Assembly: GCA_028289545.1 (NCBI GenBank)
Contig: JANQPG010000026.1
Span: forward strand, 1 to 42,248
Direction: 5' to 3'
DNA: 42,248 bases
Source of the DNA: Woeseiaceae bacterium
Lineage (GTDB): Bacteria; Pseudomonadota; Gammaproteobacteria; Steroidobacterales; Woeseiaceae
Shown here: piece after piece, positions 18,087 through 26,622 of the stretch
How the letters are laid out: the number at the start of each line of letters is the position of its first letter
How positions within the stretch are numbered: the stretch's first letter is position 1
The notes under the pieces: generated by a model
Database searches by the model: none
What the model saw: only the letters and a program-made list of their open reading frames with translations
Told to the model about the DNA's origin: nothing
Position numbers and translations under genes: made by a program

Positions 18087-19504
18087 TTACCCGGATGCGG
18101 CGGATTCATTGTGTGCACTTCATCGGCATTGGCGGTTCCGGTATGTCCGGTATTGCAGAAGTCATGCTGAGTCTCGGCTACGCGGTGCAGGGATCCGACC
18201 TCAAAGCCAACAAACAGACACGCCGCCTTGAAGAACAGGGCGCAACCGTATTCATCGGCCACGCAAAAGACCACGTATCGAGCGCTGATGCCGTCGTCGT
18301 CTCCAGCGCGGTCGATGAAACCAATCCCGAAGTGCTGGCCGCCCGCGAATTGCGGTTGCCCGTTGTCCAGCGGGCGGAAATGCTCGCGGAGCTCATGCGC
18401 TTTCGCTACTCCATTGCCGTTGCCGGTACCCACGGCAAAACCACGACGACCAGCCTCGTTGCCAGCGTGCTTGCCGAGGGAGGTCTCGATCCGACGTTTG
18501 TCATTGGCGGCCGCCTGAAGAGCGCGGACGCCAACGCGCGGCTCGGGCAAGGTGACTATCTCGTCGCGGAGGCCGACGAATCGGACGCCTCGTTCGTGCA
18601 TCTGAAACCGATGCTCGCTGTCGTGACCAATATCGACGCGGACCATATGAGTACGTACGAAGGCAGCGTCGATCGCCTGCGCGACGGCTTTGTCGAATTC
18701 CTGCACAACCTGCCGTTCTATGGGTTGGCCGTGCTGTGTGTCGACGATCCCGGCGTGCGTGAAGTGCTTGGCCGCGTCGGCCGCTCCGTTGTGACCTATG
18801 GCTTCGACAAGACGGCCGACGTGCGTGCCGAGAACCTGGTTTTCGAAGCCGGCGTAACGCGGTTCGACGTCACGCGCGGCGACAAGCCGGCTCTGTCGAT
18901 CAGCCTGCGGTTGCCCGGCCGGCACAACGTGCAGAACGCACTGGCCGCAGTGGCCGTTGCCGAGGAACTGGCGATTGCCGACGACTCCGTGGTGCAGGCT
19001 CTCGAGCGCTTCGAAGGCATCGACCGCCGCTTTCAGTCGCTCGGTGAAATCGACACGGCCGCAGGGAGCGTCCTTCTGGTCGACGACTACGGTCACCACC
19101 CGACCGAACTTGCGGCAACCCTTGCCGCGGCGAAGAGCGGCTGGCCCGAGCGTCGTGTCGTATTGGTGTTTCAGCCGCACCGGTACTCTCGCACGCGCGA
19201 TCTCATGGACGACTTTGCCCAGGTGCTGTCGGATGCGGACGTGCTGATTTTGCTCGACGTGTACGCAGCGGGTGAGGCGCCGATAGCCGGCGCCGACGGT
19301 CGCGCCATTGCACGGGCCGTGCGCAGTCGCGGCGCCGTCGAACCCGTGTTCGTGGAAACGCTCGACGAGCTCACGCCGGTCTTGAAGGATCTGCTTCGAG
19401 AGGGCGATCTGCTGCTAACGATGGGCGCCGGGGATATCGGTGCGTTTGCGCAGACCTTGCCCGCGCGGCTCGCAGAGCAGCCCAGCCTGAAGGTGCAGCA
19501 ATGA
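18083..19504 (+). CDS. murC: UDP-N-acetylmuramate:L-alanine ligase MurC
   Basis: First Mur ligase, adding L-Ala to UDP-MurNAc. N-terminal [13 protein letters not shown] (14-26), ATP P-loop GTHGKTTT at 115-122, [29 protein letters not shown], the DDYGHHPTE motif and FQPHRYSRT. 473 residues. All family landmarks are intact. Gene order murG-murC-murB-ddlB is the standard gammaproteobacterial one. Four-base overlaps on both sides. Confidence 0.98.
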   Translation: MITRMRRIHCVHFIGIGGSGMSGIAEVMLSLGYAVQGSDLKANKQTRRLEEQGATVFIGHAKDHVSSADAVVVSSAVDETNPEVLAARELRLPVVQRAEMLAELMRFRYSIAVAGTHGKTTTTSLVASVLAEGGLDPTFVIGGRLKSADANARLGQGDYLVAEADESDASFVHLKPMLAVVTNIDADHMSTYEGSVDRLRDGFVEFLHNLPFYGLAVLCVDDPGVREVLGRVGRSVVTYGFDKTADVRAENLVFEAGVTRFDVTRGDKPALSISLRLPGRHNVQNALAAVAVAEELAIADDSVVQALERFEGIDRRFQSLGEIDTAAGSVLLVDDYGHHPTELAATLAAAKSGWPERRVVLVFQPHRYSRTRDLMDDFAQVLSDADVLILLDVYAAGEAPIAGADGRAIARAVRSRGAVEPVFVETLDELTPVLKDLLREGDLLLTMGAGDIGAFAQTLPARLAEQPSLKVQQ

Positions 19505-20400
19505 TGGCCGCACCAGCCGATATCCGCATCGACGGCGAACTGCGCCGCAATGAATCGATGAGCCGGCACACGTCGTGGCGCGCCGGCGGCCCGGCCGACT
19601 GGTTCTATGTGCCGTCGAGCATCGAAGACCTGCAGCATTTTCTGTCCGAACTTGACGACGCGGAGCCGGTTTTCTGGCACGGCGTCGGCAGCAACCTGCT
19701 GGTGCGTGACGGCGGCATTCGTGGTGTCGTCATTTCCGCAGGAAAGATACTCAGGAATCTCGAACGCACCGACAGCCATGCGGTGACGGCCGGCGCCGGG
19801 CTTCCCTGCACGCAGCTTGCCCGCCAGTGTGTGCGCTGGGGACTCGGGCCCGCCGAGTTTTTTGCCGGTATTCCAGGCACGGTTGGCGGCGCGCTGGCAA
19901 TGAACGCGGGCGCCCACGGCGGAGAAACCTGGGAACGGGTTGCCTCGGTGCGGACGATCGACCGGGAGGGCAGGCTTCACGAGCGTCTGCCCGCCGACTA
20001 CGAGATCGGCTACCGCAGCGTAACCGGCCCCGCGAACGAATGGTTCCTCGAAGCGCATCTTCACTTCGATCCGGCCGGTAGTTCCGACGCCGAAACGATG
20101 AACGCCATGCTGGAGCGGCGCAAAGCGACGCAGCCGCTCGGCTTGCCGAGCTGTGGATCGGTGTTTCGGAACCCGCCCGCCGATCACGCCGCGCGGCTGA
20201 TCGAGGCGGCCGGTCTCAAGGGCTTCATGCTCGGGGGTGCAGAGGTCAGCCAAAAGCACGCCAATTTCATCATCAACCGTGAAGACGCGACGGCAACCGA
20301 CATCGAAAACCTGATCGAGCACGTGCAGCGCACGGTTCGCGAGGTGCACGCGGTCGAGCTGGTGCACGAAGTCCGCATCGTTGGGGAGCGCGTCACATGA
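19501..20400 (+). CDS. murB: UDP-N-acetylenolpyruvoylglucosamine reductase MurB (type II)
   Basis: FAD enzyme that reduces enolpyruvyl-UDP-GlcNAc to UDP-MurNAc, the MurC substrate. FAD-binding landmarks: NTSW-like HTSWRAGG at the start, [33 protein letters not shown]; active-site serine region CGSVFRNP; and C-terminal [15 protein letters not shown]. At 299 residues it is the short type II form, not the longer E. coli type I. Overlaps murC and ddlB by four bases each. Confidence 0.96.
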   Translation: MMAAPADIRIDGELRRNESMSRHTSWRAGGPADWFYVPSSIEDLQHFLSELDDAEPVFWHGVGSNLLVRDGGIRGVVISAGKILRNLERTDSHAVTAGAGLPCTQLARQCVRWGLGPAEFFAGIPGTVGGALAMNAGAHGGETWERVASVRTIDREGRLHERLPADYEIGYRSVTGPANEWFLEAHLHFDPAGSSDAETMNAMLERRKATQPLGLPSCGSVFRNPPADHAARLIEAAGLKGFMLGGAEVSQKHANFIINREDATATDIENLIEHVQRTVREVHAVELVHEVRIVGERVT

Positions 20401-21413
20401 GCGGGCGGGTGATGGCCAACCGGCGGCGGAGCCGCGAAACCCGTTCCGGCGTGAACGATCCCGCGGCGTTTGGGCGTGTGGCCGTGGTGTTTGGCGGCGA
20501 CTCGAGCGAACGGGCCGTATCGCTCGAGACCGGCGCCGCCGTGCTCGAAGCATTGCGCGCCAAAGGCGTCGACGCCGTCGGCTGGGACCCGGCGGACCGT
20601 TCCGTGGCGGAGCTCGCCGCTGCCGACATCGATCGCGCCTGGATTGCCCTGCACGGTTCGGGAGGCGAGGACGGCAAGCTGCAGGGGCTGCTGGAGTACC
20701 TCGACGTTCCCTATACGGGCAGCGGCGTCATGGCTTCGGCACTGGCGATGGACAAAGGACGTTCGAAGCACCTGTTCACGGCAGCGGGCATACCGACGCC
20801 CGAGTACAGAATTGTCGGCACGGTAGCCGAGGCCGAGCAGGCGGCGAATCTGATCGGCTATCCGCTGGTGGTCAAGCCCTGCCACGAAGGTTCCAGCGTC
20901 GGCATGAGCAAGCTCACGGAGCCTGCTGAGCTCGGCGCCGCGGTAACGCTTGCGCTCGAATACGACGATGAGGTGCTGGTCGAGCGCTGCATCGAAGGCC
21001 GTGAGCTAACCGTGGCCATACTGCAGGGTGAGGCGCTGCCGAGCATACGCATCGAAACGCCACGCGAGTTTTACGACTACCGAGCCAAGTACGAGTCGGA
21101 GCGGACAACCTATCACTGTCCGGGCGCGGCCGACGCGGCGGAAGAAGAGGAGTGCCGTGCACTGGCTCTTGCCGCGTTTACCGAGCTGGGCTGCAGCGGC
21201 TGGGGGCGCGTCGATTTCATGGCCGGCCAGAGCGGCGGGCTTCACGTGCTCGAAGTGAACACCGTGCCCGGTATGACGAGCCACAGTCTCGTACCGATGG
21301 CCGCGCGCGAAGCCGGTATGGATTTTGGATCGCTGTGCTGGCGCGTACTCGAGACCAGCATGCGTGAGCCGCTGGCATTGACCCCGGCGAGAGGTGTTGC
21401 GAATGGCGCGTAA
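20397..21413 (+). CDS. ddlB: D-alanine:D-alanine ligase
   Basis: ATP-grasp enzyme producing D-Ala-D-Ala for MurF. N-terminal VVFGGDSSERAVSLETG, HGSGGEDGKLQGLLEYLDVPYTG, the ATP-grasp core KPCHEGSSVGMSKL, and C-terminal VDFMAGQ with EVNTVPGMTSHSL, which supplies metal ligands. 338 residues including about 25 extra N-terminal residues before the conserved core. The Ddl terminates with D-lactate-type changes absent, so ordinary D-Ala-D-Ala specificity is inferred. Its 3' end overlaps ftsQ by 11 bases. Confidence 0.96.
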   Translation: MSGRVMANRRRSRETRSGVNDPAAFGRVAVVFGGDSSERAVSLETGAAVLEALRAKGVDAVGWDPADRSVAELAAADIDRAWIALHGSGGEDGKLQGLLEYLDVPYTGSGVMASALAMDKGRSKHLFTAAGIPTPEYRIVGTVAEAEQAANLIGYPLVVKPCHEGSSVGMSKLTEPAELGAAVTLALEYDDEVLVERCIEGRELTVAILQGEALPSIRIETPREFYDYRAKYESERTTYHCPGAADAAEEEECRALALAAFTELGCSGWGRVDFMAGQSGGLHVLEVNTVPGMTSHSLVPMAAREAGMDFGSLCWRVLETSMREPLALTPARGVANGA

Positions 21414-22215
21414 GCAGGCCAGGCGGCGCAAGGCCAAACCGGAGCGGAACTTTTCGCTACCGACAGTTCGCTGGAAACGGCTGCTCACGCCCGTGTTTGC
21501 GCTGGCGCTGGTCGTCGCCAGCTACCAGCTGGCGCTGCACGCGCTGGATCGCGAGATCCGCTCGCTCGAGATCAGCGGACCTTTCGAGCGCGTGTCGGCG
21601 ATGCAGATCGAAGCGGCCATTTCGGCCGAACTCGACGCCGGGTTCCTGGGATCGAATCTTGGACGCATGCGGCAGAAGATCCGGGAGCTGGCCTGGATCG
21701 ACGATGCCACCGTTGCGCGGCGCTGGCCGGATCGCATTGCCGTCAGCGTAACCGAACAGGTAGCGGCGGCCATCTGGGACGACAGCGGCCTCTTGAACGT
21801 GCGCGGCGAACTGTTCGTCCACGACGCAAGGCACATACCGGCGGAGCTGCCGCGCCTGAGCGGCCCGGAAGACCGCGCGGCCGAAGTGGCCGAGCGTTAC
21901 CTCGAGATCCGTCAGCGGCTCATTCCGCTCGGCCTCGACGTGAAGCGCGTGGATCTGGACAGCCGCGGCGCCTGGGCAATAACGTTGAGCAACGGCGTGG
22001 ATGTTCGCCTGGGACGGCGCGACGTCGACGAGCGCACGAGTCTGTTCTTCGACGTTGTCGCCAACATCGTGACGGCCAACGCGAAGCAAATCGAATACGT
22101 CGACCTGCGTTACAGCAACGGTTTTACGATTGGCTGGAACGCGGATCGCCTGCCGGAAGACGGTGAGACTCCGGGCAGCGATCCGGCAATGCTGGCACAT
22201 CGAGGTGCGGACTGA
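21403..22215 (+). CDS. ftsQ: Cell division protein FtsQ
   Basis: Bitopic divisome scaffold. A basic cytoplasmic tail (ARRRKAKPERN) precedes one membrane helix (about 28-48), then a POTRA domain beginning IRSLEISGPFERVS and a beta domain with WPDRIAVSVTEQVAAAIWDD, the conserved FtsQ core that binds FtsB/FtsL. 270 residues. ATG 21403 is chosen since a CGAGAGG Shine-Dalgarno lies at a suitable distance; an in-frame GTG three codons upstream lacks one. FtsA starts immediately after its stop. Confidence 0.93.
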   Translation: MARKQARRRKAKPERNFSLPTVRWKRLLTPVFALALVVASYQLALHALDREIRSLEISGPFERVSAMQIEAAISAELDAGFLGSNLGRMRQKIRELAWIDDATVARRWPDRIAVSVTEQVAAAIWDDSGLLNVRGELFVHDARHIPAELPRLSGPEDRAAEVAERYLEIRQRLIPLGLDVKRVDLDSRGAWAITLSNGVDVRLGRRDVDERTSLFFDVVANIVTANAKQIEYVDLRYSNGFTIGWNADRLPEDGETPGSDPAMLAHRGAD

Positions 22216-23454
22216 ATGTCGAAGAAAGCAGACAAGAGTCTTATTGTCGGTCTCGATATCGGGACCTCGAAGGTCGTTGCGATCGTCGGCGAACTGACGG
22301 AAGACGGCAACGTCGAGGTCGTGGGTATCGGCTCGCACCCGTCGCGGGGCTTGAAGAAAGGTGTGGTCGTCAATATCGAGTCGACGGTGCACTCGATACA
22401 GCGGGCCGTGGAAGAGGCTGAACTCATGGCCGGCTGCGATATCCACTCGGTCTACACCGGTATTGCGGGTAGCCACGTCCGCAGCCTCAACTCGCACGGC
22501 ATCGTCGCGATTCGTGACAAAGAAGTCTCCGCCGGCGACGTCGATCGAGTGATCGACGCGGCTCGCGCCGTGGCCATACCCGCGGACCAGAAGATCCTGC
22601 ACATCCTGCCGCAGGAGTTTCTGATCGACAGCCAGGAGGGCATACGCGAACCCGTCGGAATGTCCGGTGTGCGGCTCGAAGCCAAGGTGCACATGGTGAC
22701 CGGGGCCGAAAGTGCCGCTCAGAACATCGTCAAGTGCGTGCAGCGCTGTGGCCTCGAGGTCGACGACATCGTGTTGGAGCAGCTGGCGTCGAGCTACTCG
22801 GTGCTGACGGACGACGAAAAAGAACTCGGTTCCTGCATCGTCGACATTGGCGGCGGAACGACGGATATCGCCGTATTCCTGGGTGGCGCCATTCAGCATA
22901 CGGCAGTGATCCCGATTGCGGGCGATCAGGTAACCAACGACATCGCCGTGTCGATGCGTACCCCGACGCAATACGCCGAAGAGATCAAGATCAAGTACGC
23001 GTGCGCGTTGTCGCAGCTGGCGAACCCCGACGAGACCATCGAGGTGCCCAGCGTGGGCGAGCGCCCGCCGCGGCGGCTTGCCCGGCAGACGCTCGCCGAG
23101 ATTGTCGAGCCGCGTTACGAAGAACTGTTTGGCCTGGTGCGCGACGAGCTCCGGCGCAGCGGTTTCGAGGAGCTGATTGCGGCAGGGATCGTCATTACCG
23201 GCGGCAGCGCAAAAATGGAGGGCGCCGTCGAATTGGCCGAGGAGGTATTCCACATGCCTGTCAGGCTGGGCGCGCCGCAGTACGTCGAGGGACTCAAAGA
23301 GGTCGTGCGCAACCCGATCCACGCCACCGGCGTCGGTTTGCTGATCTACGGCTATGAGCACATGGCGCGACGGGACGGACACTCCACGCCTATTGGCGGC
23401 GGCATCGGGGATATCTGGGAAAGGATGAAGGGATGGTTTTCAGGGCAGTTCTAG
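22216..23454 (+). CDS. ftsA: Cell division protein FtsA
   Basis: Actin-like ATPase tethering FtsZ to the membrane. N-terminal phosphate-1 motif LIVGLDIGTSKV, family-specific 1C domain, phosphate-2 motif VDIGGGTTDIAVF, adenosine motif GIVITGGSAKM, and a C-terminal amphipathic membrane-targeting helix ending WERMKGWFSGQF. 412 residues, close to E. coli 420. The start directly abuts the ftsQ stop. About 100 bp separate it from ftsZ. Confidence 0.98.
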   Translation: MSKKADKSLIVGLDIGTSKVVAIVGELTEDGNVEVVGIGSHPSRGLKKGVVVNIESTVHSIQRAVEEAELMAGCDIHSVYTGIAGSHVRSLNSHGIVAIRDKEVSAGDVDRVIDAARAVAIPADQKILHILPQEFLIDSQEGIREPVGMSGVRLEAKVHMVTGAESAAQNIVKCVQRCGLEVDDIVLEQLASSYSVLTDDEKELGSCIVDIGGGTTDIAVFLGGAIQHTAVIPIAGDQVTNDIAVSMRTPTQYAEEIKIKYACALSQLANPDETIEVPSVGERPPRRLARQTLAEIVEPRYEELFGLVRDELRRSGFEELIAAGIVITGGSAKMEGAVELAEEVFHMPVRLGAPQYVEGLKEVVRNPIHATGVGLLIYGYEHMARRDGHSTPIGGGIGDIWERMKGWFSGQF

Positions 23455-23554
23455 CGCGCGGCAAAACGCCGCGGCCAGTAGTGCAAAGGCAAGTAGTTCA
23501 GATTTTGTTTAAGCGGGCAGGTGAGTGCCCGGGTTATTGAAGCGGAGGTTATAC
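23455..23554 (+). other. ftsA-ftsZ leader with two hairpins
   Basis: Two perfect 6-bp hairpins are present: 23457-23462/23468-23473 (loop AAAAC) and 23514-23519/23526-23531 (loop GGTGAG). Neither has a U-run. The second lies 13 bases before the GGAGGT Shine-Dalgarno (23544-23549) of ftsZ. These may tune mRNA processing or ftsZ translation relative to ftsA. Confidence 0.4.
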
Positions 23555-24697
23555 ATGTTTGAATTAATGGACGCGCACAGCCAGAGTGCTGTGATCAAAG
23601 TCATCGGGGTCGGCGGCGGCGGCGGCAATGCCGTGTCGCACATGGTCGACTCCGGGATCGACGGTGTGGAGTTCATCTGCGCCAACACGGACGCGCAGGC
23701 GCTCAAGGGCTCGAGCATCCGCAAGTCGCTGCAGATCGGTTGCAACATCACCAAGGGGCTGGGTGCGGGAGCCAACCCCGACGTGGGCCGGCAGGCGGCG
23801 ATGGAGGATCGTGACCGCATTCACGAGGCGATCGAAGGCGCCGACATGCTGTTCATTACAGCAGGCATGGGCGGCGGCACCGGCACGGGCGCAACGCCGG
23901 TCGTCGCGCAGGTGGCGAAGGAACTCGGCATCCTGACGGTTGCCGTCGTGACCAAGCCGTTTGCGATGGAGGGTGGCAAACGCATGATGATTGCCGATCA
24001 CGGCATCTCCGAGCTCGGCAAATACGTCGATTCGCTGATCACGATTCCCAACGAAAAGCTACTGACGGTACTGGGCGGTGAGACGACGCTTCTGGACGCC
24101 TTCCGTTCCGCGAACCAGGTGCTGCAGGGCGCGGTGCAGGGTATTGCCGAACTGATCACGCGGCCCGGGTTGATCAACGTCGACTTCGCCGACGTCCGCA
24201 CGGTGATGGCGGAAATGGGCATGGCGATGATGGGGTCGGGCTCCTCTTCCGGGGAAGATCGGGCGCGTGAGGCGGCGGAAGCGGCCGTGTCGAGTCCGTT
24301 GCTCGAGGACATCAACCTCGCGGGCGCCAACGGCATACTCGTCAACGTTACGGCCGGAATGGACCTGTCGATTGGCGAGTTCCAGGAAGTGGGCAACACC
24401 GTCAAGGAGTTTGCGTCCGACGATGCCACAGTGGTCGTGGGTACGGTCATCGATCCCGATATGACGGACCGCATTCGCGTCACCGTGGTTGCCACCGGCC
24501 TGGGTCAGACCGCGGCGCAGGCGGATGCACCGATGCGCATCGTGCGACGCCCGGCCGCCCAGGCGGAGCCCAACTACCACGGCCTCGAAAAGCCGACGGT
24601 GCAGCGCCAGCGTGCGGTTGGAGACGGCCTTCAGGACGGTGGATTGCAGGAAGAGTTGCTCGACATCCCTGCGTTCCTTCGTCGTCAGGCTGACTGA
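23555..24697 (+). CDS. ftsZ: Cell division GTPase FtsZ
   Basis: Tubulin homologue forming the Z-ring. The N-terminus MFELMD leads into [15 protein letters not shown]; the tubulin signature GGGTGTG lies at about 106-112, identical in position to E. coli; the [11 protein letters not shown] and T7-loop regions are intact; and the conserved C-terminal peptide [10 protein letters not shown], which binds FtsA and ZipA, closes the protein. 380 residues. The ATG at 23555 has a strong GGAGGT five bases upstream; an in-frame TTG/GTG-type start further upstream is unnecessary. The linker before the tail is short. Confidence 0.99.
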   Translation: MFELMDAHSQSAVIKVIGVGGGGGNAVSHMVDSGIDGVEFICANTDAQALKGSSIRKSLQIGCNITKGLGAGANPDVGRQAAMEDRDRIHEAIEGADMLFITAGMGGGTGTGATPVVAQVAKELGILTVAVVTKPFAMEGGKRMMIADHGISELGKYVDSLITIPNEKLLTVLGGETTLLDAFRSANQVLQGAVQGIAELITRPGLINVDFADVRTVMAEMGMAMMGSGSSSGEDRAREAAEAAVSSPLLEDINLAGANGILVNVTAGMDLSIGEFQEVGNTVKEFASDDATVVVGTVIDPDMTDRIRVTVVATGLGQTAAQADAPMRIVRRPAAQAEPNYHGLEKPTVQRQRAVGDGLQDGGLQEELLDIPAFLRRQAD

Positions 24698-24768
24698 GCG
24701 ATACGGCGAGCCGGGGCGCAACAGCGTTTCCGCCGACTCACCCGTTTCGCTCCGGCTGCCGTCAGGCA

Positions 24769-24794
24769 CGCCGGCCCGGTTTACCGGGCCGGCG
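24769..24794 (+). terminator. GC-rich hairpin downstream of ftsZ
   Basis: CGCCGGCCCGG-type arm 24769-24780 pairs with 24783-24794 to give up to 10-12 bp with a small TTTA-centred loop. There is no U-run, so it may be a weak terminator ending part of the dcw transcript before the lpxC promoter. Confidence 0.5.
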
Positions 24795-24822
24795 GCTCTG
24801 TGGCGCTAAGCCACTGAAAAAT

Positions 24823-24850
24823 TTGAAGAGTTTTTGCGCCCTGTGATAGC
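24823..24850 (+). promoter_or_regulatory. Candidate lpxC promoter
   Basis: TTGAAG (24823-24828), 16-bp spacer, and GATAGC (24845-24850) preceded by TGT (24842-24844), an extended -10. It lies just after the ftsZ hairpin, giving a leader near 185 nt. The match is moderate. Confidence 0.4.
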
Positions 24851-25042
24851 CTTCCTGCCGAGCAAGCGAGAGGAGCTTGCACAGGGGCAAAACCGGCCGC
24901 CGCCCGCGGCGAGCCGGATTTGCGGGCCGGCGTCACGAGCGCGACGCAGCAAACGCCGCTTGTATTTTTTGAGCCCGCCCCCAGCAATGGCGCTTCGCGT
25001 CGACGACCGCGCGTGGATTTAGGGACAGACAGTACATTGGCA

Positions 25043-25951
25043 ATGCTTCGACAAAGGACCCTGAAGACGGCCATTCGTGCGACGGGCGTCGGTTTGCACA
25101 CCGGCGAGAAGGTCTACATGACCTTGCGGCCGGCCGCTGAGAACACAGGGATTACCTTCCGGCGGGTCGACCTCGACGAACCCTTCGACATGCCGGCAGA
25201 CCCGCTGCTGGTGGGCGAGACCATGCTCGGCACGACGCTGGTAAAGGACGGGATCAAAGTCGCGACCGTGGAGCATCTGATGTCCGCGCTTGCCGGTCTC
25301 GGCATCGATAACCTGAACGTCGATCTGTCCGCGCCCGAAGTACCGATCATGGACGGCAGCGCCGGTCCGTTCGTCTTCCTGCTGCAGTCAGCCGGTATCG
25401 AAGAGCAGAACGCGCCCAAGCGTTTCATTCGGATCAACCGGCCGGTGCGCGTCGAGGACGGTGACAAGTGGGCCGAGCTCGTGCCGTTCAACGGTTTCAA
25501 GGTCAACTTCGAGATCTATTTCAATCACCCCGTATTCAACAAGCTTGCGCACAGCGCCAGCATCGATTTCTCGTCGACTTCGTTCCTGAAAGAAGTTAGC
25601 CGTGCGCGGACCTTCTGTTTCCTGCGTGACGTCGAGGCACTGCGCGAGCGCAACCTGACGCTCGGCGGTTCCATGGATAACGCGATTGTGCTGGACGACT
25701 ACCGAATCCTGAACGAGGACGGGCTGCGCTACTCCAACGAATTCCTCATCCACAAGATCCTCGATGCGATAGGCGACATGTACCTGCTCGGGCACTCGCT
25801 CATCGGCGAGTATCGCGCCTACAAGTCCGGCCATGATCTCAACAACAAACTCCTGCGAGCGCTGCTTGCGGAAGCGTCAGCGTGGGAAGAGGTGACGTTC
25901 GAGGACGATCGCAAGGCGCCGATTTCGTACGCAACACCCGCCTACGCCTGA
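25043..25951 (+). CDS. lpxC: UDP-3-O-acyl-N-acetylglucosamine deacetylase LpxC
   Basis: Zinc deacetylase catalysing the committed step of lipid A synthesis. N-terminal [18 protein letters not shown], zinc ligand His78 in [37 protein letters not shown], and the HKILDAIGD motif carrying the other His and Asp zinc ligands, followed by [17 protein letters not shown]. 302 residues. ATG 25043 matches the family start. Its presence proves a lipid A outer membrane. A small GC hairpin (25952-25956/25965-25969) follows, in the 34-bp gap convergent with dciA. Confidence 0.98.
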   Translation: MLRQRTLKTAIRATGVGLHTGEKVYMTLRPAAENTGITFRRVDLDEPFDMPADPLLVGETMLGTTLVKDGIKVATVEHLMSALAGLGIDNLNVDLSAPEVPIMDGSAGPFVFLLQSAGIEEQNAPKRFIRINRPVRVEDGDKWAELVPFNGFKVNFEIYFNHPVFNKLAHSASIDFSSTSFLKEVSRARTFCFLRDVEALRERNLTLGGSMDNAIVLDDYRILNEDGLRYSNEFLIHKILDAIGDMYLLGHSLIGEYRAYKSGHDLNNKLLRALLAEASAWEEVTFEDDRKAPISYATPAYA

Positions 25952-25985
25952 CGGGCTGGATTCGGCCCGATGTATCGCGGGCCCT

Positions 25986-26285
25986 TTACCGTCGGCCCAC
26001 CTGAACCTTGAGGCTCGAGACGGACCAGCCGGCCTCGCTGGCGGCCGCAAGCAGCCTGTCCCCGTCGAAGCGCAAACGCGCAGCCCAGGCACTGGAACTT
26101 GTTTTGACGTGCAGCACGTGCCGTTCGTCGACCGATGCCGATACGATGCTGCTGCCCGCGTCGCCGCCCAACGCCGCGGATAGCACCGACGTCAGCTCCG
26201 CAATCCGCTGAGTGCGCTTGAGCGTTGCGGCTAAGCCCCCGTTATCATTGGGTTTTAGGAGGTCTCCGATGTGTTTGGCGGACAT
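25986..26285 (-). CDS. dciA: DciA-like (DUF721) protein, probable replicative helicase loader
   Basis: A 99-residue DUF721 protein. DciA loads DnaB helicase in bacteria lacking DnaC/DnaI. The conserved pattern is seen in LLxxxV-type helices (IAELTSVLSAALGG), then VDERHVLHVKTSSSAWAARLRFDGDRLL, which matches the W-A-x-x-L-R-F family core. Location between lpxC and an M23 peptidase/secA is exactly where DciA lies in Pseudomonas. It is short, without the long C-terminal tail of some relatives. The gene is divergent from the riboswitch-controlled peptidase. Confidence 0.82.
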   Translation of the reverse strand: MSAKHIGDLLKPNDNGGLAATLKRTQRIAELTSVLSAALGGDAGSSIVSASVDERHVLHVKTSSSAWAARLRFDGDRLLAAASEAGWSVSSLKVQVGRR

Positions 26286-26323
26286 AAAAACTGTGACCGA
26301 GTTGGCGTTTTTGAGGGCCGTCG

Positions 26324-26339
26324 GGTGACCTTGGTCACC
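26324..26339. promoter_or_regulatory. Perfect palindromic operator candidate
   Basis: GGTGACC-TT-GGTCACC is a perfect 7-bp inverted repeat with a 2-bp centre. A third GTGACC half-site lies at 26293-26298. It sits between the dciA start and the riboswitch promoter, so a dimeric repressor or activator could act on either gene. The regulator is unknown. Confidence 0.45.
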
Positions 26340-26356
26340 GTTCGAAAGCTGTTTTC

Positions 26357-26385
26357 TTGTAATGAAAATTTAGCTTATGCATATT
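26357..26385 (+). promoter_or_regulatory. Candidate promoter of the riboswitch transcript
   Basis: TTGTAA (26357-26362), a 17-bp spacer and CATATT (26380-26385) in a locally AT-rich stretch. Transcription would start near 26392, immediately 5' of the riboswitch fold. The match is moderate, but the position is right. Confidence 0.4.
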
Positions 26386-26394
26386 AGCGCACAT

Positions 26395-26505
26395 CGATAA
26401 AGGCAACCCCGCTGAAAAGCGAGGGGCGCAAAACTACCGGTCTAAGGACGTGTCAGAGCGGCAAGCTCGGACTCAGTCTAGGGCAGCGGGGCTACCGAAA
26501 GTGAA
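26395..26505 (+). ncRNA. Cyclic di-GMP-I (GEMM-I) riboswitch
   Basis: Aptamer-like RNA aligned by eye to the V. cholerae Vc2 class I c-di-GMP riboswitch. It has GGCAA (26402-26406), then P1b: CCCC 26407-26410 with GGGG 26423-26426 and GCT/AGC around a GAAA tetraloop (26414-26417), GCGCAAAA (26426-26433) containing the base that stacks in the ligand, ACCGGTCTAAGG (26435-26446, the tetraloop-receptor side), and the 3' block TAGGGCAGCGGGGCTACCG (26479-26497). Both sugar-base contacts, G20 (26402) and the ACC cytosine (about 26495), look conserved, favouring c-di-GMP over cGAMP variants. A variable hairpin (GAGC/GCTC, 26456-26468) fills the middle. It lies about 120 bases before the M23 peptidase gene. 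Confidence 0.88.
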
Positions 26506-26622
26506 GATTTACGTAAAATCCAGTACCATCACCGGCTGCCACGTTGGGCAACGGGTCTACCAGACCAAATCCCGCGCGCCCGACAATAACAAATCGAAAC
26601 ATGCGCGGCCCGGGTTAACTCG

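Larger units (their letters stand above)
24698..25042 (+). other. ftsZ-lpxC intergenic region (leader of lpxC)
   Basis: No gene is supported in these 345 bases. They contain a GC-rich hairpin (24769-24794), a candidate promoter (24823-24850) and about 185 bases of leader before lpxC. A short open frame ATG 24987 to TAG 25022 ([11 protein letters not shown]) sits just before lpxC, but its Shine-Dalgarno is weak. Confidence 0.5.
26286..26622. other. Divergent regulatory region between dciA and the M23 peptidase
   Basis: A 337-base gene-free region. From left to right it holds a perfect palindrome (26324-26339), a candidate rightward promoter (26357-26385), a c-di-GMP riboswitch (26395-26505), and a structured region up to the peptidase start, with the 6-bp arms 26572-26577 and 26603-26608 able to pair just before the ATG. 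Confidence 0.7.

Noticed and set aside
24987..25022. 11-residue leader peptide before lpxC
   Set aside because: Poor ribosome-binding site and no attenuation-like codon content; left only as a remark on the intergenic region.
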